Source: Stenotrophomonas sp. ASS1
GTDB lineage: Bacteria > Pseudomonadota > Gammaproteobacteria > Xanthomonadales > Xanthomonadaceae
NCBI RefSeq assembly: GCF_004346925.1
Contig: NZ_CP031167.1
Coordinates: 3,926,001 to 3,990,000, forward strand
Direction: 5' to 3'
DNA length: 64,000 bases
Of this stretch, positions 59,747 through 64,000 are shown piece after piece. A program made the position numbers and the translations under genes. The notes under the pieces are model-generated. The model was not told where the DNA came from, did not search any database, and saw only the letters and a list, made by a program, of their open reading frames with translations. Numbering within the stretch: position 1 is the first letter of the stretch; each line of letters begins with the position of its first letter.

Positions 59747-60934
59747 TTATGCGCGATGCCGCAGCGCGGCGGCACCTGCCAGGCTGGCAAGTGGCAACAG
59801 CAACCCATAGGCCACCAGCGGCCACACGGTATCGCCGGGCAGCACAAGGGTAACCAGCGTGCCGATGCCTGCCACGATCAGGCTCTGCACGGCGTAGTAC
59901 AGGGCCACCGCCGTACCTGACGCATCGGCGAAATCACGCAGCGCGCCGCTTGCAGCCACCGAAACCACCATCACCAGCCCCACCGCAATGCCCCACATGG
60001 GCAGCACCACTCCGACGAACGAGGGAGGCCACGCTGCGGCCAACGCCATCAGCAGTACGCCGGCCACCATCACCCACAGGCCACGCAGGAAGGTACCGCG
60101 CACGTTCCAGCGGGCAATGCACACGTTCGCCATCCGCGCCGTGACGATCATCACCAGCGCCACCGTGGCGAAGGCCAGGCTGAACGACAGCGGCGAGTAC
60201 TGCATGCGCCCGACCAGCAGCCGGGGCGCGACCGAGAAGAACACGAAGAACGTGCCCATGCCCGCACTGAAGCCCAGCGTATAGACCCAGAACGCGCCGC
60301 TGCCGAGGATGCGTCGTAGCGCGGGTCGCGACGCGTCCCGGCACTGCGGGCGGGTTTCCTGCCAATGCCGTACCGCGCGCATGCCGGCGATCATGCCCAG
60401 TACCCCGAGCAGAACGAAGATCGCGCGCCAGCCGAAGGCGCCTGCCAGCAGCGCGCCGAGGATCGGTCCCAGCGCCGGCACGAAGGCCAGCATCGAGGCA
60501 AACAGCCCGTACAGCGACGCGCCTTCGGCTGTATCAGCATACACATCACGCACCGTGGCAAAGGTCGCCACCAGTGCCGCCGACGCCCCCACCGCCTGTA
60601 CGGTTCGCCAGGCCAGGAATGCCGCGCCACTGCTGGACATGGCCAGCGCGAACGACGAAAGCGCGAACAGCAACGCCCCCAGCAACAGGACCGGCCGCCG
60701 CCCGATGCGGTCGGACAACGGGCCGAACAGCAACTGGCCGAGGCCAAGTACCAGCAGGTAGATGCTCAATGTGAGCTGCACCAGCGTCGGTGATGTCTGC
60801 AATGCCTGCGGCATCACCGGCACCACAGGAAGATAGATGTCCATGGCCAGCGAGGCCAGGAGGTCGAACGGCGCCATCAGCACAATGGCCGATGGCAGCG
60901 GGTGGGCCCAACGCGGGGCCTGTCGATTGAACAT
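59747..60934 (-). CDS. CmlA/FloR-like chloramphenicol-efflux MFS transporter
   Basis: A 395-residue 12-helix DHA1 transporter of the Bcr/CflA branch. MDIYLPVVPVMPQAL, GQLLFGPLSDRIGRRPVLL and LVATFATVRDVYA match the CmlA/FloR group closely. Such proteins export phenicols; chromosomal relatives are common in S. maltophilia. The start at 60934 (MFNRQAPRW) is preferred to the open frame to 61099. Resistance to a given drug is not proven by sequence. Confidence 0.87.
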   Translation of the reverse strand: MFNRQAPRWAHPLPSAIVLMAPFDLLASLAMDIYLPVVPVMPQALQTSPTLVQLTLSIYLLVLGLGQLLFGPLSDRIGRRPVLLLGALLFALSSFALAMSSSGAAFLAWRTVQAVGASAALVATFATVRDVYADTAEGASLYGLFASMLAFVPALGPILGALLAGAFGWRAIFVLLGVLGMIAGMRAVRHWQETRPQCRDASRPALRRILGSGAFWVYTLGFSAGMGTFFVFFSVAPRLLVGRMQYSPLSFSLAFATVALVMIVTARMANVCIARWNVRGTFLRGLWVMVAGVLLMALAAAWPPSFVGVVLPMWGIAVGLVMVVSVAASGALRDFADASGTAVALYYAVQSLIVAGIGTLVTLVLPGDTVWPLVAYGLLLPLASLAGAAALRHRA

Positions 60935-61132
60935 GGGGAGTCTCCGCCCAGAGTGAATCCGGCGGTGATCCATCCAATTCGCGTGCATCGCAGGGATGAT
61001 CACCGCAACAACGTCTGCATCGTTGTTGCGGCTCAGCGAACTGTCTGCGGACCGTTCCCGTTGTTCATGGTGTCCATCGAATGCGAATGCAGGTGGCACC
61101 AGTGTAGCAATCGTCCACCTGCCGCGCGGCGC

Positions 61133-62038
61133 TCAGGCCAGGGGCAACATGTCGATGCGCCTGCACGGTGTCTCCTTCACCTGCTCGATCAGCCGTCGCA
61201 CCACGGGCGAAGTCTCTGCCCGCCGGTACTGCACAGCGATGGTCGAGACGATGGTGGGGCCCGCCAGTGGCAGATAGATCATTCCGGGCAGCACCAGCGT
61301 GCGTTGCAGTACCGATGGCACGATCGCCACCGAACCAACGCCGACCGACACCTCGGCCAACACCGCCGCCAGATGCCCGGGCTGGGAACGGATACGTGGA
61401 ATGAACCCGCCGCGGCGCCCGACTTCCATTGCGCCCACCGGCTGCTCCGGCATGACGAAACCCTCCCGGGCCAATGACGCCGGCTGAACCGGCGACCGGG
61501 CCTGCGCCAGCGGATGGGTTTCCGGCAGGGCCACGCAGAACTGGTCTTCGACCAGGGTGTGTTCGCCGAAACTGTCGGGCACATCCATCGGAGGCCGGCA
61601 GAACACCACATCCACCCGTCCTTCCTGCAGCAGCTGCGGGAGCTCGCCCATCGGCCATTCGCTCACCTGCAGTTCCACGCCCGGGTAGCGGCTGCGGAAC
61701 CGGCTGAGCTGATCCTGCAATGCTCCGGCATACAGCGCCGAGCCGACGTAGCCGATCTCGATCTTGCCGATCTCACCCCGCCCCGCGCGCCGGCCCAGGG
61801 TTTCGGCCTGTTCGAACCGGCGCAGCACATCGCGGGCTTCCGCCAGGAACACCTCGCCTGCCGAGGTCAGCAGCACCTCGCGCCGGCCGCGGTCGAACAG
61901 GCGCGTGCCGAGCCGACGCTCGATGTCCTGGATCTGCACGCTCAGCGTGGGAGTGGCAATTCCCAGGCGCAGAGCCGCACGACCGAAGTGCAGCTCCTCG
62001 GCCAGGGTGACGAAGTACTCCAGGTGACGGCGTTCCAT
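61133..62038 (-). CDS. LysR-family transcriptional regulator
   Basis: A 301-residue LysR regulator with an N-terminal winged helix (HLEYFVTLAEELHFGRAALRLGIATPTLSVQIQDIERRLG) and a periplasmic-binding-protein-like effector domain (IEIGYVGSALYAGALQDQL, VDVVFCRPP). ATG 62038 is chosen; 62047 would add three residues. It is divergent from the 62146 exporter, with a T-N11-A palindrome between. Confidence 0.92.
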   Translation of the reverse strand: MERRHLEYFVTLAEELHFGRAALRLGIATPTLSVQIQDIERRLGTRLFDRGRREVLLTSAGEVFLAEARDVLRRFEQAETLGRRAGRGEIGKIEIGYVGSALYAGALQDQLSRFRSRYPGVELQVSEWPMGELPQLLQEGRVDVVFCRPPMDVPDSFGEHTLVEDQFCVALPETHPLAQARSPVQPASLAREGFVMPEQPVGAMEVGRRGGFIPRIRSQPGHLAAVLAEVSVGVGSVAIVPSVLQRTLVLPGMIYLPLAGPTIVSTIAVQYRRAETSPVVRRLIEQVKETPCRRIDMLPLA

Positions 62039-62050
62039 GGGCGGCATTTC

Positions 62051-62067
62051 GTTAGGTTCAAGCTAAC
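62051..62067. promoter_or_regulatory. LysR-type binding site (T-N11-A)
   Basis: GTTAG (62051-62055) and CTAAC (62063-62067) form an inverted repeat with a T-N11-A core, just upstream of the regulator start and between it and the divergent exporter. Confidence 0.65.
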
Positions 62068-62145
62068 GTAACCAGAAAACACCGAGAATGAAACAAACAC
62101 CGATCATTGATGGAATGGCCGTCCTCCCCTTCCTGCGAGTGACCG

Positions 62146-63681
62146 GTGCCGCCCTCTCCTCCCCCTTTGCCTGCACGGCACACGCTGCCTGACGCGGTCC
62201 TGCTGGTGGCCTCGCTGGGCTGCACGATGACCGTGCTGGAGACCAATGCCGTCGCGGTCGCATTGCCCAGCATCGCGCGTGACCTGCACGCCGGATTCGC
62301 GGATATCGAGTGGGTGATCAGTGCCTACATCCTGTCCTTCACCTCACTGCTGCTGCCCGCCGGTGCTGTCGCCGACCGCTACGGCCGCCGCCGGGTGCTG
62401 CTGATCGGCATCAGCCTGTTCGCCCTCACCTCTCTGCTCTGCGCACTGGCGCCCGGTGCTGCCCTGCTCTACCTGGCGCGGGCTCTGCAGGGCATTGGTG
62501 CAGCCTTTCTGCTGGCACCCTCGCTGTCGATCATCGGCCACACGTACCACGAGGGGGCCGCCAAGGACACTGCATGGGCGTTCTGGGGCACAGCCATGGG
62601 CGTGATGATGGTGCTCTCACCGCTGATCGGCGGCGTGCTGTCCGCACTCTGGGGCTGGCGCGCGGTGTTCGTCGCGATCCTGCCGTTCCTGGGCCTGCTC
62701 GGCTACGGCACGCTGCGCTGGATACCCGAGTCGTCAGACAGCGTGGTCCGCCCGCTCGATCCGCCCGGCATCATCACGTTCAGCGCTGCCATCTTCGGCA
62801 TCGTGTTCTTCCTGGTGGAAGGACTGGCAGAAGGATGGACATCGGCCCCGGCGCTGATTGGGCTGGGCCTGGCCATCATCATGGCTGTTGCCTTCGTCAT
62901 CGTTGAACGGGCACGGTCACATCCCATGGTCGATCTCGGGCTGCTGGCCAGTCCGCGTTTCGTCGGCGCACTCATTGCCATGGTCGGCTATTCGGTCAGC
63001 GCACAGGTGATGGCATCGATGCTGCCGCAGTACCTGCAGAACGGCATCGGCCTGAGCGTACTGGCTGCCGGTGCTGGCATGCTTCCGTTCGCTGCGGCGA
63101 TGCTGCTGTTTCCCAGCGTGGGCCGGCGGCTCGGTCGCCATCTGACCAGTCCGGCGGTGCTGGCGATCGGGCTGTCGGTCACCGCCGCGGGCAATGCCGT
63201 GGCCGGACTGGCCGCGTGGCAGCACCTGCCGTGGCTGGCACTCGTCGCAATGGTGGTGATCGGTGCCGGCGGCGGCATCCTCAATGGCGAGACATCCAAA
63301 GCCATCATCGGCGCGGCACCGCGCGAGCGCGCCGGCATGGCCTCTGGCATCAGCGCGACCACGCGCTTTGTCGGCATCCTGCTCGGATTCACCGTACTGT
63401 CCAGTGCCTTGAGCCTGGGCATCCGCAGCGCACTGTCCGCGGCGGTTCCCGCGCGCAACGTACTGCCCATGGCCGATGCGATCGCTACCGGCACCTTCGC
63501 CGATACGCGCACCGCCGCCTTCGCACAGGCGATCTACAGCCATGGATTTGCCAGTGCACTGTGGACGTCGGCCATCGCCGCGCTGCTGGCCAGCCTTGCG
63601 GTGTTGCTGCTGGGCCGTAGCCGGTCTGCGGCAGAAGCACCATCCCTCCTGCAACGCCCGGAGCCGCGCGCATGCGACTGA
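62146..63681 (+). CDS. MFS exporter, DHA2 (14-helix) family
   Basis: A 511-residue transporter with LETNAVAVALPSIARDL in helix 1, motif A AGAVADRYGRRRVLL, and a motif C-like MMVLSPLIGGVLSALWGWRAVF. Start is probably GTG 62146, since an upstream in-frame stop (62140-62142) excludes anything longer. The divergent LysR regulator probably controls it. Substrate is unknown. Confidence 0.88.
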   Translation: MPPSPPPLPARHTLPDAVLLVASLGCTMTVLETNAVAVALPSIARDLHAGFADIEWVISAYILSFTSLLLPAGAVADRYGRRRVLLIGISLFALTSLLCALAPGAALLYLARALQGIGAAFLLAPSLSIIGHTYHEGAAKDTAWAFWGTAMGVMMVLSPLIGGVLSALWGWRAVFVAILPFLGLLGYGTLRWIPESSDSVVRPLDPPGIITFSAAIFGIVFFLVEGLAEGWTSAPALIGLGLAIIMAVAFVIVERARSHPMVDLGLLASPRFVGALIAMVGYSVSAQVMASMLPQYLQNGIGLSVLAAGAGMLPFAAAMLLFPSVGRRLGRHLTSPAVLAIGLSVTAAGNAVAGLAAWQHLPWLALVAMVVIGAGGGILNGETSKAIIGAAPRERAGMASGISATTRFVGILLGFTVLSSALSLGIRSALSAAVPARNVLPMADAIATGTFADTRTAAFAQAIYSHGFASALWTSAIAALLASLAVLLLGRSRSAAEAPSLLQRPEPRACD

Positions 63682-64000
63682 ACCTCCCGCTGATCCTGTT
63701 TCTGTTCGCCATGCCGGTAGCCACCACAGGGGCGGCATCGTCCAGTTCTCCCATCGAACCACCTCGTGCAGCGCTGCTCAGCCAGATCGACCAGGGCATG
63801 GCGAACGCCGTGGCATGGGAGTACGCGTTCAACGCCATCGCCTCCTGTGATGTCGCACGGATCGACCACACCCTGCGCAACCAGCACGACAGCCATCCCG
63901 TGCAGGTCCAGCCGCTGCTGGATGCCGGCTACACCGCAACCTATCGCACGGCCGAACCCTATCCGGTCCTGCAGGACCGGCTGGCCACGCTGCGCGATGC
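63672..64000 (+). CDS. Exported protein of unknown function, N-terminal part
   Basis: The frame starts at ATG 63672, overlapping the exporter stop by 10 bp, and stays open to the window edge (109 full codons). A signal peptide is clear (MRLNLPLILFLFAMPVATTG, cleavage near GAAS). The mature part includes QGMANAVAWEYAFNAIASCD, HTLRNQHDS and YRTAEPYPVLQDRL. I recognise no family. Overlap suggests it is co-expressed with the exporter. Confidence 0.65.
   Translation, partial: MRLNLPLILFLFAMPVATTGAASSSSPIEPPRAALLSQIDQGMANAVAWEYAFNAIASCDVARIDHTLRNQHDSHPVQVQPLLDAGYTATYRTAEPYPVLQDRLATLRD

Overview
The window is about 64 kb of GC-rich gammaproteobacterial chromosome and looks like Stenotrophomonas, most likely the S. 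maltophilia complex. The grounds are the GTAG-headed hairpin repeats typical of that species (SMAG elements), Xanthomonadaceae-type protein families, the algZ-algR-hemC order, and many intrinsic efflux genes. There is no rRNA, tRNA, CRISPR array, prophage or insertion sequence. Nearly every position is explained by a set of tightly packed genes; the many long antisense ORFs are GC-codon shadows.

Layout: (1) 1-8.6 kb: the start of glmS, then a divergent operon with a HlyD-type adaptor, an ABC ATPase, two FtsX/MacB-type permeases, a secreted PDZ protein, an NtrC-type response regulator and its sensor kinase. A textbook sigma-54 promoter with a nested TGTCC/GGACA palindrome stands in front. (2) 9.0-21 kb: a GNAT enzyme, glmU, GtrA and a YfhO-like protein, and the complete atpIBEFHAGDC operon, whose longer spacers carry hairpins exactly behind the c, alpha and beta genes. 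(3) 21-27.8 kb: an orphan terminator that suggests a small RNA, an outer membrane protein, two unusual palindromes that share a core, lpdA-aceF of pyruvate dehydrogenase, a DNA glycosylase and OmpW. (4) 27.9-34.5 kb: glpD, glpK, metQ, a WYL regulator, a lipoprotein and a DUF481 protein, with SMAG repeats between genes. (5) 34.5-43 kb: hemC, a repeat-filled gap, algR-algZ, an esterase, opgH and a TonB-dependent receptor. (6) 43-56 kb: a DUF2628 protein, a chemoreceptor, an epimerase, an S41 peptidase with a divergent MarR regulator, a DUF4434 protein, an M24-fold protein with a TetR regulator, a KGG stress protein, a DHA2 exporter with a divergent TetR regulator, and small proteins. (7) 56.3-64 kb: a subtilase autotransporter, a CmlA/FloR-like exporter, a LysR regulator divergent from a second DHA2 exporter, and the start of an unknown exported protein.

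The strongest leads are the sigma-54-controlled efflux/PDZ/two-component module; the palindromes at 22.3-22.55 kb, where a 42-nt core is conserved while long perfect arms are unrelated between copies, the reverse of usual mobile-element architecture; the related palindromes packed between algR and hemC; the hairpins of the atp operon; and the candidate small RNA near 21.1-21.25 kb.
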